A stretch of 64,000 nucleotides of DNA from Diacronema lutheri (taxonomy: Eukaryota; Haptophyta; Pavlovophyceae; Pavlovales; Pavlovaceae): contig JAGTXO010000047.1 in NCBI GenBank assembly GCA_019448385.1, forward strand, positions 124,001 to 188,000, given 5' to 3'. Below are positions 1 to 9,198 of the stretch, piece after piece (position 1 is the stretch's first letter; each line of letters begins with the position of its first letter). The notes beneath the pieces are model-generated. The model was not told the origin of the DNA. It ran no database searches and saw only the letters and a list, made by a program, of their open reading frames with translations. A program made the translations under genes and the position numbers.

Positions 1-3000
1 GGAAGAGAATGGGGGGCGGGGGGGCGGGGGTGGGCGGGGGTGGGGGGCGGGGGGGGGGGGGGGGGGGGCGCAGGTTGCCAAAACGAGCATAGGCGCGTAG
101 GGAAGGGCGCGGTGAGGGCACGCTGCGTTCAACGGCGCCGCACTGGGGGCGAGGCAATGGGCGCTGCTCGCAAGGAGCGCCCCCGCCCGCCATCGCTGCA
201 CCACCGCCTACCCGAGGTCAAGATGAAGCAGCGCGCTGTTGTGCTCGAGGGCGCTAGCCAAAGCGACGCCGCCCTCGTCGCCAACGTCATTGTGCCTGTC
301 AGAAGCGCAGCGTGCGTGGGCCTCGGTGCAAAGGTGAGTGCCAAGCTGCGCCGCGGGCTGCGGGTCAAGCCGGAGCAGAGGGAAGGGCGAGCTACCAGAG
401 CTCAAGGGTCGTAAGCGCACGGTTGCGCTCGAGCGCCTTCGCCAGTGCACTCGCGCCGTCGACGCCAACTTTGTTCTCCCTGGATGGAGGCGCAAGGGGT
501 TGGAGAGGGCGAAGGGGGTTTGATGGGCGTTGAGTCGCGGCGTGTGGCCCGGCGTTTGCAGAGCTCTGTTTCGTCGCGTTCGTGGCAGGCTGGCTGCGCG
601 CGCTCGTGCGGATGGCGGCTACAGCAGGGGCAGCGGGCGGCAGGTGCGTTGCGGCGACCGACTGCGCCCGCAAATATCCCCACGTCGATGGATGGTCCCC
701 ACGCGCCGTACTGCGCACCCATGCCCCAAAAGGCATGGGCTGACCTGCTGCACGCCATCTGCTCGCCTCTTCCTCGCGCCTTCCTCGCGCCTGTGCGCGG
801 CCCAGCGCGTTTGGCAGCAAGCTGGAAGCGCGGCGCGCACCCCAGATTGAGGTAGGTGAGCGTGGCGTTGCGCTCGAGCGCCTTGGCCAGCGCGACGGCA
901 CCGCCAGGCCCCACATTGTTGCTCCTTTTCAAAAGAAGCGCACGAGGTCGGGGCCGGGCGGGCGCGAGCGCGGACGGCGGCGAGTAAGGGGAACGCGCCG
1001 TCGCGAGAGAGGCGCAAGGGTAAGGTACCGCCCTTGAGTCACACCGCACCACGCATTGTCGGGCCGTCGTGCGCGCGCCACGCGCCAACATGGCGCGCGA
1101 TGCGAGCGCGCGGCGCGAGCGCGCGACGCGCTGACGAGGGCGGCCCCTGGCGCGCGGCGCGGCGCCTGGCGCGCGGCGCGGCGCCTGGCGCGCGGCACGA
1201 ACCTCAGGCGCAACTCGACGAGGCGGCAGCCCGCCGCGCCAAGCGCCGCGCCAAGCTCGGCGCCCTCCTCGTCACCGAGCGCGCAGTACGGCAAGTTGAG
1301 CACGCACAGGAGCTGCAGGCTGTCGCTTCGGAGCGACGTGCTGATCGGCAACGCGACGCTCGGCCCGGCGCTCACGAGGCGCAGCTCCGCGAGCGAGGCC
1401 GGCAACGACGCGCACAGCCGCGCGACCGCGCCCGCGGACGGCTGCGCCAGCTCGCAGCTCAGCTTGCGCAGGCGCGAGCAGCGCAGCGCATCGAGCAGCG
1501 CGCGCAGCCGCACGTTGCCGTCCGGCACGCCGGCCGCGACAAGCTGCGTGAGCCGTACGATGCCAAAGCGCGCGCGCACCGTCGCATCGAGCAGGGGCGC
1601 CTCGTCGCCCACCCACGCCCTGATCGCGGCAAGGTCAGATGGCTCGCTCGCCTCGGCGCGCGCGAGCTCGAACGACTCGGCGCGCGCGAGCGCGTCGGCG
1701 GGAAAGGCGGCCTCACGCTCTGATTTGGCCGCCGATTTTGAAAGCGGGTTGGCGCGGTCGATGGCGGCAAAGCCGTCGACGAGCCCAACCGCCGCGTGCG
1801 GCCGGCCGCCGCGCGAGTGCTCGAAGGGCGTGTAGATGTCGTGCAGGTAGGTCGAGCCACGCTCGAGGTTGGCCACGAACAGCTCGAGCGCGCACCACGC
1901 CCTGCGGCGCGGTTTCGAGCGCGCGCGCGCGCGCGCGCGCACACGCGCACGTTTCGATGAGATGTGCGAGCGGTGAGCTGCCGCGTCTCGATGACAGCGA
2001 TGCGAGCGGTGAGCTGCCGTTCGCCGCGCGCATCACCCCTCCGCCGCGTTTCCATGAGCGCGCATGGCTGCCGCTGCCGCTGCACGGCGCAGCTGCGGTC
2101 GATGAGATGTGCGAGCGGTGAGCGCGCATGGCTGCCGCTGCCGTTGCACGGCGCAGCCGCGGTCGATGAGATGTGCGAGCGGTGAGCGCGCATGGCTGCC
2201 GCTGCCGTTGCACGGCGCAGCTGCGGTCGGGCCGCGCGCCGCAAGCCGCGCCATCGGCCCAGCGCCCGGCGCGCGCGCGCGAGCCCGCGTCGAGGGCACG
2301 CCGACGCGTGCGCCAACGATGGCCGTCGCCAACGATGGCCGTCGCCAACGATGGCCGTCGCCAACGATGGCCGTCGCCAACGATGGCCGTCGCCAACGAT
2401 GGCCGTCGCCAACGATGGCCGTCGCCAACGATGGCCGTCGCCAACGATGGCCGTCGCCTCACGTGGCGCACGGCGCGCGCGCTGCGCTGGCTGCCACGTG
2501 CCGCGCTCACCTGGAGATGGCGACGGCTCGACGGTCGAGAACGCTGATCATGCCGTCCGTGAGCTGCAGCGCGCGCATGAAGGGTGAGGCGCCCATCCCG
2601 CCCTCCATCTCCTCGCGCACCGCGCCGTGGCGCAGGGCGAAGGCGCTGACCTGCACCGCCCAACCGCCCAACCGCCCGACGGCCCGTCCAGCCGACCAGC
2701 CGTGCGCGCACGTGCGCGCGTTTGCGTTTGCGGGTGAGCGACGTGCAGCTGCGAATGACGCGCGCGCACGCGGGAGCCAGCGGCGCGCGGCTGGGCGCAA
2801 GGTGCTGCACGGCTGCCTGGCACACGGGCAGGTGGGCGCTCAACAAGGCCACCAGCCGGCGCGCCGAGCCGCGCGGCGCGGCGCGCCTCACCCAGTAGAA
2901 GGCGGCGGAAGGCTCGAGCCAACGGTCTGCACAGTGCTGCTCAAGGCATTTGACAAAGTCGGCGACGGGCTCCCCCCACCAGTGGCTCACGCACCAGACG

Positions 3001-3632
3001 GGCGGCTGCGGGCCGCTCGCGAGCGTCTCGACAACAGACAGGCCCGTCCGCTGCGCGAGCGGCTCGATCGCGTGCTTGGTCAGGTCGTAAAACGTCATGG
3101 TCTGCGCCGTCACGCCACCCTCCGCCTCGCACCGGCTGGCCGCCTGGGCGATGAAGGCGCGCAGCTGCGAGAGAGAGATGCCCCGCAGCGCGGATTCGTC
3201 GATGCGCACGGGGCCCGCGCCGGCCTGCGCCGCGGCACCGCTCCGCGCCGCGCCCTCGTCCGGCGCGCCTCGCCAGCGCGCAAACTCGGTGGCGAGCTTG
3301 TCGACGGCCGCGTGGAGTTCGGGACCTCGCAGCTGGCGAAGACCGTCGAGCGCCATTGGCCGCTGCGTCCGGATGTACGCGCGCAGCGGCGCGCGCTCGC
3401 CGTCCTCGCCCACGCACGCGACGACCGCGAGGCGCATCGGCAATTCCGCGTCGGCCGCGCTGCGCACCGGCGCGGCCACGCCCGGCGCGGGCGAAGGCGC
3501 GGCGCTGGCCCGCTTCGCAACGACGACGCTTGTGCCCGACGGCACCGCCAGTTGACCCACCGCCGCGTGCGCCGGCACCGACAAGGCTGCTGGTCGAATC
3601 GAGGAAGGCGCGCTGCTGCAGACGTTTCCCAT
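1..3632 (-). CDS. Acylated TIR-like / leucine-rich-repeat protein (3' end off window)
   Basis: Spliced minus-strand gene running off the left edge. Exons: 3632-2892, 2650-2511, 1901-1203, 924-841, 479-396, 295-212, then beyond position 1. The start MGNVCSS carries a classic N-myristoylation signal (Gly2, Ser6) with Cys5 available for palmitoylation, so membrane attachment is likely. Residues about 205-320 contain CVSHWWGEP (216-221 = SHWWGE), a segment predicted to be a strand ending in SVLD, and SRAWCALEL with Glu300; the order resembles a TIR domain, where the Glu after WC is catalytic in NADase TIRs. Exon 3 then carries irregular LRRs, and exons 4-6 each encode one ribonuclease-inhibitor-type repeat of 28 residues (for example VGPGGAVALAKALERNATL). 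SHWWGE proteins are, to my recollection, widespread but unnamed in microalgae. The TIR link is inference; the LRRs are clear. Confidence 0.75.
2056..2228. repeat. 64-bp minisatellite, about 2.7 copies
   Basis: Copies begin at 2056, 2120 and 2184, exactly 64 bp apart, differing by single bases. A degenerate partial copy of the unit's end precedes them near 1955-1980. The array lies inside the intron between exons 2 and 3 of the TIR-like/LRR gene. Confidence 0.9.
2312..2455. repeat. 16-bp minisatellite, 9 perfect copies
   Basis: Unit GCCAACGATGGCCGTC repeated nine times with no visible variation, in the same intron as the 64-bp array. Because 16 is not a multiple of three and the unit has no stop in any frame, it creates long spurious ORFs on both strands. 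Confidence 0.97.
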
Positions 3633-3705
3633 GGATTCGCATGGGGGGCGCCGAGTTTTCAGTTTTCGTCCACGGTGAACTGTGTTCGCCACGTTTGGGC
3701 GGGAG
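3633..3705. promoter_or_regulatory. Divergent spacer, TIR-like/LRR gene and transposase-derived gene
   Basis: 73 bp between the two opposed ATG codons, holding an AT-rich patch (GTTTTCAGTTTTCG around 3656). No TATA box or transposon terminal repeat can be recognised. Confidence 0.4.
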
Positions 3706-5649
3706 ATGCGGAAAGAGAGGGTCGGGGCGAGCGGGCGGTTCGGGGGCGGGCTCGGCGGCGCCGCGCGCGCGAAGGCATTCGCCAAGCGGGCCGTGCCGTT
3801 CACCGTCGTCCCTTCAGCACCGAGCGACCGCCGCTCGGCGTGCTCGACGGGATCGGTGGGCTCGACGGTGTCGACGCGGCCGGCAGAGGCGGCCGCGGCC
3901 GCGATCACGCCGGCTGCCTCTTATGCCTTCATACAGCAGGCGCTCGTCGGCGCGCAGCGGGCGGACACGCTCGCGCGGGAGAACGAGGCGCTCAAGGCAA
4001 AGATCGCCGCCCTCGAGGCGGCGGATGCGGCGCGCTCGGCGCTAGCCCGCGCCGCGGTGTCGAGCGCGCCGGCGGGCCACATGCGCAGGCAGGACGCTGC
4101 GGCAGCGGTTCAAGCCGCGCGCGCCGAATCGGCGGTGCCGCGTGTCGCCGGCCGCAAAATGCAGGCGCGCTCGATGCTCGCGTCGGTCTCGCGCGGCGAG
4201 CTGCTGGTCGTCAAGCCCAAGGCATCGTACCGCAGCGGGTACACATTTGCGGACATCTGCGAGCTGTGCGCACGCATCACCGACGAGCATGACCCGCTCA
4301 CTCTCGCGGAGATCAGGAAGCACCCGGAGGACTACAAGGTGCCGCGCAATACGCTCGTGGACTACCTCAAGCCGTACGGGCCCACCCGTGCGGCGAAATG
4401 GCTCGTGAGGCGCGACGTGCAGCGGAAGACGACGCTGCCCAAGTCTGGCGGCGGTACGGTGCTTGGCGACGCCGTTGAGGAGAAGCTGATGGTGACGATG
4501 GCCGACGCGGCGCTGATGAACTGCCCGTATCGCTACGAGGAGGTCACCGAGCTTGTCCGCGGCACGGCGATCGACTTGGGGTGCGTCGTCAAGAAGACGG
4601 GCTCGCCGTACACGCAGTTGACTGACGTGTCCACACTCGTCACCGCCTTCCTCCGCCGCTGCGCCGAAGCCAACGTCTTCTTCATCCAGAAGAACGGGCG
4701 CAAGCTCGGGCTGCAGCGCCACATCAACCAGCACTACATCTCACTCAAGGCATACGCGGCCAAAGTCAACCCTGCGCTCCTCGCGTTCCAGCAGCTGCAC
4801 GGCAAGCTCGGACTCGGCGACGTGGGCAATTGGGACGAGACGGGGCTCGACCTGTGCGCGTTCGCTTCGATGGCCTTCCTCTGCCCGCACCGCTTCGGCA
4901 ACCAGGTGGTCGTGCCCTTCGAGCAGTTGCCGCACTGGACGCTCGTCGTCGGCTTCGTCGGCTCCGTGCCGATGCAGATGCTCGCCATCATGAAGGCGGG
5001 CGCCGCGGGCGCCGAGGGGCAGACACCGAGCCCGCACCACGCGCAGCTGCTCTCGGTGGAGTCTGGCGTCTTCCTCGGCCAGTCGCCCACCGGCTGCATC
5101 ACCAACCCGCTCAAGTCTGCCTTCTTCAAGTTGCAGGTGGACGCGGGTATTATCGGCGATCGCCCGCTCGTCATCAACGTCGACGAGCACGACTCCAACC
5201 TCAACAACGACGAGCTCATCGAGCTGGCGCGCAAGTACAAGATCCTGCTCGTCATCCCGCCGCCGCACACGTCCGCAGCCCGCGGCGGCATGGGCGCGCA
5301 GCAGTGCGCCCGGTCCAAGCACCACGGCGGGCTGATCGCGGGCTTCAAGGCGGTGGCACGCGGCAAGCTGCAGGAGCAGTTTTTCGTCGCCGTCCGGGAC
5401 AAGCAGGTGCAGACCAAGATCAGCACGTGCGAGGTCCTCAAGATCTGTGAGGTGGCGTGGAAGGAGTCGTTCAAGCCGCACTTGATCGAGAAGCTCAACG
5501 CTGAGCTGGGCTACTACATCGACGCCGACGGCAACCTGCAGTGGGATCTCACTCGTCTGCGCAAGACGCTGCCGGGCGTGGCGGACGTTGCCGCCACCAC
5601 GAGTGTGGCCGCGCCCGCGAGTGCGCTGGCGGCTGGCCCCGGCGGTTGA
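3706..5649 (+). CDS. Pogo/Tigger-like DDE superfamily transposase-derived protein
   Basis: Intronless 647-residue ORF. The frame is open back to a GTG at 3682, but the first ATG is 3706. A short coiled coil (about residues 85-115, LARENEALKAKIAALEA) precedes a helix-turn-helix-like region (about 180-310) and a DDE_1-type core: NWDETGLDL near residue 376 gives the first Asp, VINVDEHDSN near 491 the second, followed by LLVIPPPHTS, which matches the strand and PPHTS motif of pogo-type transposases. The usual LQPLD-type third acidic motif cannot be seen; the equivalent stretch reads AARGGMGAQQCARSKHH. No target-site duplications or clear terminal inverted repeats flank the ORF, and neighbours begin or end within 50-95 bp. 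It is therefore either a degenerated DNA transposon or a domesticated host gene; codon use matches the neighbours. Confidence 0.75.
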   Translation: MRKERVGASGRFGGGLGGAARAKAFAKRAVPFTVVPSAPSDRRSACSTGSVGSTVSTRPAEAAAAAITPAASYAFIQQALVGAQRADTLARENEALKAKIAALEAADAARSALARAAVSSAPAGHMRRQDAAAAVQAARAESAVPRVAGRKMQARSMLASVSRGELLVVKPKASYRSGYTFADICELCARITDEHDPLTLAEIRKHPEDYKVPRNTLVDYLKPYGPTRAAKWLVRRDVQRKTTLPKSGGGTVLGDAVEEKLMVTMADAALMNCPYRYEEVTELVRGTAIDLGCVVKKTGSPYTQLTDVSTLVTAFLRRCAEANVFFIQKNGRKLGLQRHINQHYISLKAYAAKVNPALLAFQQLHGKLGLGDVGNWDETGLDLCAFASMAFLCPHRFGNQVVVPFEQLPHWTLVVGFVGSVPMQMLAIMKAGAAGAEGQTPSPHHAQLLSVESGVFLGQSPTGCITNPLKSAFFKLQVDAGIIGDRPLVINVDEHDSNLNNDELIELARKYKILLVIPPPHTSAARGGMGAQQCARSKHHGGLIAGFKAVARGKLQEQFFVAVRDKQVQTKISTCEVLKICEVAWKESFKPHLIEKLNAELGYYIDADGNLQWDLTRLRKTLPGVADVAATTSVAAPASALAAGPGG

Positions 5650-5739
5650 CCCCGCCGCGCTCGCACTCGCCATACCAACCGCCAGTCGCCACTCGTCAAA
5701 GGCAAAATCAAAAACTAAGCTGTTGAGAATTTTGGCTGC

Positions 5740-7550
5740 CTACGCCGGCACAACGCGGCTCAGCATCGCGCGCGCCTTCGCGTCGTCGGGCGCGAGCGCG
5801 AGCGCCGCCTCCGCGTCGACGCGCACCACGTCCCACCGCTTCAGCATGGTCGCGACCTCGGCGCGCGCGAGCAAGTACTGCGGCACTCGGGGGTTGCACG
5901 CGAGCGCGCGCGAGAAGGCGGCGAAGGCCGCCGGGTAGTCCGTCCGGTTGAAATGCGACGCTCCCGCCTCGTAGTGCACCAGGGACACCTTGCACTCGAT
6001 CTCCCACGCGAGCTCGTCGTCGCGCCGCGAGGACGTACGCGCGCACAGCTCGCGCGCGGCGGCGTAGTCCACGAGCGCCGCCTCGGTGTCGTTGAGCCGC
6101 CGCGCGATGTCCGCGCGGTTGACGCGGAAGCGCGCGCTCGTCGCGTCGCGCTCGATCGCGCGGTCGATGTAGCGCAGCGCCGACTCGAGCCGGCCGGCGG
6201 CGGCCTCGGCGATCGCCGCGTCGTTGTTGCTGGTCGGCGCGGCGAGTGGGGCATGCGCGGGGTGCGGACCTTTGTTTTTAAAAAGCGCGGGCGCGGCAGG
6301 GCGCGCGCGCGCGCCGCGCTGCGAACTTGTCCGCGCGCGGGCGGACGGCGGCGCAAGGGGCCTCGTGTGTGCGTGCGCGCGCGCGTGCGCGCACATGCCG
6401 GTGAGCAACCGCTCCGCCTCGGGGAACGTACCGCCCGCGAGCCGCACCGCCTCCTCCATGTCCGCCGCCGCCGCGCGCGCGTCGTCGTGCTGCTTGTGCG
6501 CGAGCGCGCGCCGCCGGTACAGCAGGGCATTGGTCGGCTCGAGCTCGATCGCGGACGACAGGTTCGAGATCGCCTTTGGCACCTCGCCTATCAGCATCAG
6601 CCGCGTCGCCTCCTCGTCGTACACCTGTGCGAGCGCGCGCGCACGAGGCGCGAGCGCGACACGTCGGCGCGTGCGTGCGTGGCGCCCCCGTCAGCTGCGC
6701 GACACATCGCGCGCTCGCCGTCGCGGCGGCGGCGCCGCGCGCGCCTCGCGCCTCGCGCGCAGCTGCGCGCCGCGCCTCGCACCTTTGCGGACGCGGCCAT
6801 CTGCTCGCTCAATGCCTTCGCCTGCGCGTGCGCGGGGTCGGCCCTCAGCGCTTGGGAGAGGTGCGTGCGCGCGTCGGCGAGCGCGCCGGATTTGAGCAGC
6901 AGGCGCGCGAGGAGGAAGCGCGCGTCGGGGCTCGCGTCGGCTGCGTCGGCGAGATCGTGCAAGTCGTGCACCGCTGCCGCCGTCCGGCCAAGGCCGATGT
7001 ACGCGAGTGCGCGATGTAATCGAAAGGCCTGCTTCGCGGCGCCCACCTCCGCGTCCCTGCGCGCTGCCTCGTCCGCGTCCGCGCCGGCACCGGCGTCGGC
7101 GTCGGCGACGGCGTCCCTGACGGCGCGCGCACGCTCGCGCTCCCGCGCCGCGCGCTCGGCCGTCTGCCGGCCCGATGCGGGCGGCCCGCCCTCGGGCGCG
7201 GCGTCAATCGCCGCGAGCGCCTCGCCAAACGCGTTCACGGCGCCGGTGTAGTCGGCCTCGTCGAGGAGCGTGAGCCCGCGCGCGTCAAGCGCGTGGGCAA
7301 GGCGCAAGATGAGGGCCAGGTCGCGCCGCTCGGTGAGCGCGACCGCCTTAGCCAGGTTGGCAAGCGCGGTCGCAAAGTCGCACGCGTCGAGCAGCAGCTC
7401 GGCGCGCGCCGCATAGAGCGACGCATCGGTCGGGCGGAGGAAGACGGCGCTGTTGAGCTCTGAAATCGCGCCGGCGAGGTCACCACGCGCGCGCGCGGCC
7501 GCGCTCGCGTCGAGGCACGCGCGCGCCTTGCCGTCGCGCAGCTCGTCCAT
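5740..7550 (-). CDS. TPR-repeat protein, possibly TTC16-like
   Basis: Three exons, 7550-6783, 6624-6395 and 6229-5740, give 495 residues. The protein is almost wholly tetratricopeptide repeats: the first block includes LRPTDASLYAARAELLLDAC, the second AIELEPTNALLYRRRALAHK, the third RVPQYLLARAEVATMLKRWD. An acidic/Ala linker (about 130-165, ADADAGAGADAD) splits the array. The spacing of the helix-turn-helix units and the phrase ALYxxRAELLLxxCDFxxAL recall vertebrate TTC16, but TPRs converge easily. Donors are GTGCGA and GTGCGC. The second intron is 165 bp and stop-free in frame, so a retained-intron form would also be open. The role is presumably a protein-interaction scaffold; the partner is unknown. 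Confidence 0.8.
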
Positions 7551-7695
7551 CGTACCGTTGATGACCGTTGTGCGAGTACCATTTTAAAATCTTGTGATGT
7601 TTAGGCTGAGTAGCTCGCGATTCCGTCGACGCGCCTTTGGAGGCTTTACAACGGAGTAGGGTCGACGACAGTGCCACACGCGGCAAGAGCGAGCG
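7551..7695. promoter_or_regulatory. Divergent spacer, TPR and EF-hand/ankyrin genes
   Basis: 145 bp between opposed ATGs. It contains one of the few AT-rich stretches nearby, including ATTTTAAAATCTTG around 7573, then a stop-rich sequence before the EF-hand start. A shared bidirectional promoter is inferred from distance only. Confidence 0.4.
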
Positions 7696-8862
7696 ATGAT
7701 CATCACACGCGCGCAGCTGGCGGAGATCTTCACAAAGCTGGACAAGGATGGCAATAACGTGATCGACGAAGCCGAGTTTTGCGACGGCTACCACCGGGTG
7801 AACCCCGAGGCCGACAAGGCGGCAATCAGCGCAAAGTGGGCGGCGGTTTCGAAGAGCGGACCGGTCACCATCGACGTGCTCGCGCAGTACTGGGGGATCA
7901 AGCTGGGGACGGACGACGTGGACACGGACGAGATGAGCGACGAGAAGATCGTTGAGGTGATGGCGCTGCGCGGCCTCGTCATCTCCATCGAGGAGGAGCG
8001 CAAGAAGCGCGACGAGGAGGCGGAGGCCGTCAAGGCGGCCGAGGCGATGCTCGCGCGCGCGTCGCTTGGCCGCTCGGCGGGCGGGCGCGCCTCGCGGCGC
8101 AACTCGCGCGAGCTGATGCCCGGCGGCGGCGTGCGCGAGCGCGAGCAGACCCGCCGCGAATCGAAGGTCGTCCAGCTGCGCGCGTCGTCCAACGTGCTCC
8201 AGTCCGAGCAGTCCGCGGAGGTGAGCTTCCTGCAGGCGGCCGACGTGGGCGAGCACGACGCGGTGCTCAAGTACATCGCGGCGAAGGGGAACGTGAACGT
8301 GTGCGACGACCGGCAGGAGACCGTCCTCCACAAGGTCTGCCGCATCCCGCCGCAGGAGCCATCACGATGGCGCGAGCTCTTCAGCGCGCTCAAGGCGGCG
8401 GGCCTCGAGATGGACTATATGGACAAGCGCGGCAAGACGGCGCTCTTCACGGCGGCGGAGTATGGGCGAAAGGACGTCGTCAATTGGCTGATCACCAACG
8501 GCGCCGACATCAACTGGCTCTCGAACGAGTGGCAGACGGTGCTGCACCAGGCGCTCGTTTCAAATAAGGCGGACGTTGTGAAACTCCTCCTCTCCGACCA
8601 GCACAAGCACAAGATCGAGGACGTGAACGCGCTCGACGCGCAGGGGCGGACGGCGCTGCACATCGCCTCCTTCAAGGCCGATCCGGAGATCATCCAGCTC
8701 CTCCTCGACGCGAAGGCCGACCCGTCGATCGCCGACGGCAACAAGTACACGGCCGAGCGGCTCGCCGAGCGCACGGGCCGGCGCAACTCGGCATCGCTGC
8801 TGCACCAGGCGGCGATGCGGCAGGCTGCGGCCGCGCACATCGCGTCGGAGGCGCACAAGTAG
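7696..8862 (+). CDS. EF-hand / ankyrin-repeat protein
   Basis: Single-exon ORF of 388 residues with an ATG start. The N-terminus holds an EF-hand loop (residues 16-27, DKDGNNVIDEAE) with Asp/Asp/Asn at positions 1, 3, 5, Asp at 9 and the closing Glu at 12, so calcium binding is likely. A charged helix (about 98-120, EEERKKRDEEAEAVKAAEAM) links to ankyrin repeats from about residue 180 to 370; clear units are DKRGKTALFTAAEYGRKDVV and DAQGRTALHIASFKADPEII. A cytosolic calcium-responsive adaptor is the natural reading. It faces the TPR gene head-to-head and ends tail-to-tail with the PTAR1-like gene. Partner and pathway cannot be told. Confidence 0.88.
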   Translation: MIITRAQLAEIFTKLDKDGNNVIDEAEFCDGYHRVNPEADKAAISAKWAAVSKSGPVTIDVLAQYWGIKLGTDDVDTDEMSDEKIVEVMALRGLVISIEEERKKRDEEAEAVKAAEAMLARASLGRSAGGRASRRNSRELMPGGGVREREQTRRESKVVQLRASSNVLQSEQSAEVSFLQAADVGEHDAVLKYIAAKGNVNVCDDRQETVLHKVCRIPPQEPSRWRELFSALKAAGLEMDYMDKRGKTALFTAAEYGRKDVVNWLITNGADINWLSNEWQTVLHQALVSNKADVVKLLLSDQHKHKIEDVNALDAQGRTALHIASFKADPEIIQLLLDAKADPSIADGNKYTAERLAERTGRRNSASLLHQAAMRQAAAAHIASEAHK

Positions 8863-9198
8863 GCGCGCGCGCGCGCGCGCGGGCCGTGAGCGCGCCGGGC
8901 GAAACGCACGGGCGGCTGGAGCGCGCGTGCGGCGCGGTGGCCGCAGCGCCGCTCGGCGAGCGGCCCACGCGGCCCACCAGCGGCGACAGCGCGGAGCCCA
9001 CGGCGCGGGCGGCGCGCGCGGCCGCGCGCGAAGCGGCGCACGGCGAGTGCGCTCCGTGGCAACCGGGCATCGCCACGCCATGACGGGCAGAGGGAACGGG
9101 AACTCGTCTGTCAGAAGTTTGACGGCGTCGACTCCCGTGCCGCTTTATTTCCGCTGATGACTGGCAAGTGGCACGCTGACCGCACGTCGTCGGTATCT
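8863..9198. other. Convergent intergenic region
   Basis: 336 bp between the stop codons of the EF-hand/ankyrin and PTAR1-like genes. It starts with a GC-dinucleotide run (8863-8882) and has no ORF with family resemblance. It presumably contains both 3' UTRs; no polyadenylation signal stands out. Confidence 0.5.

Noticed and set aside
1713-3908. 731-residue minus-strand ORF taken as one exon
   Set aside because: It reads through two introns and both minisatellites; family order (FYW / VSAFALRHG / RAWCALELF) requires splicing at 2892/2650 and 2511/1901.
3650-5720. Terminal inverted repeats around the transposase ORF
   Set aside because: The best pair (near 3654 and 5712) matches at only about 10 of 17 positions, no better than expected for AT-rich patches.
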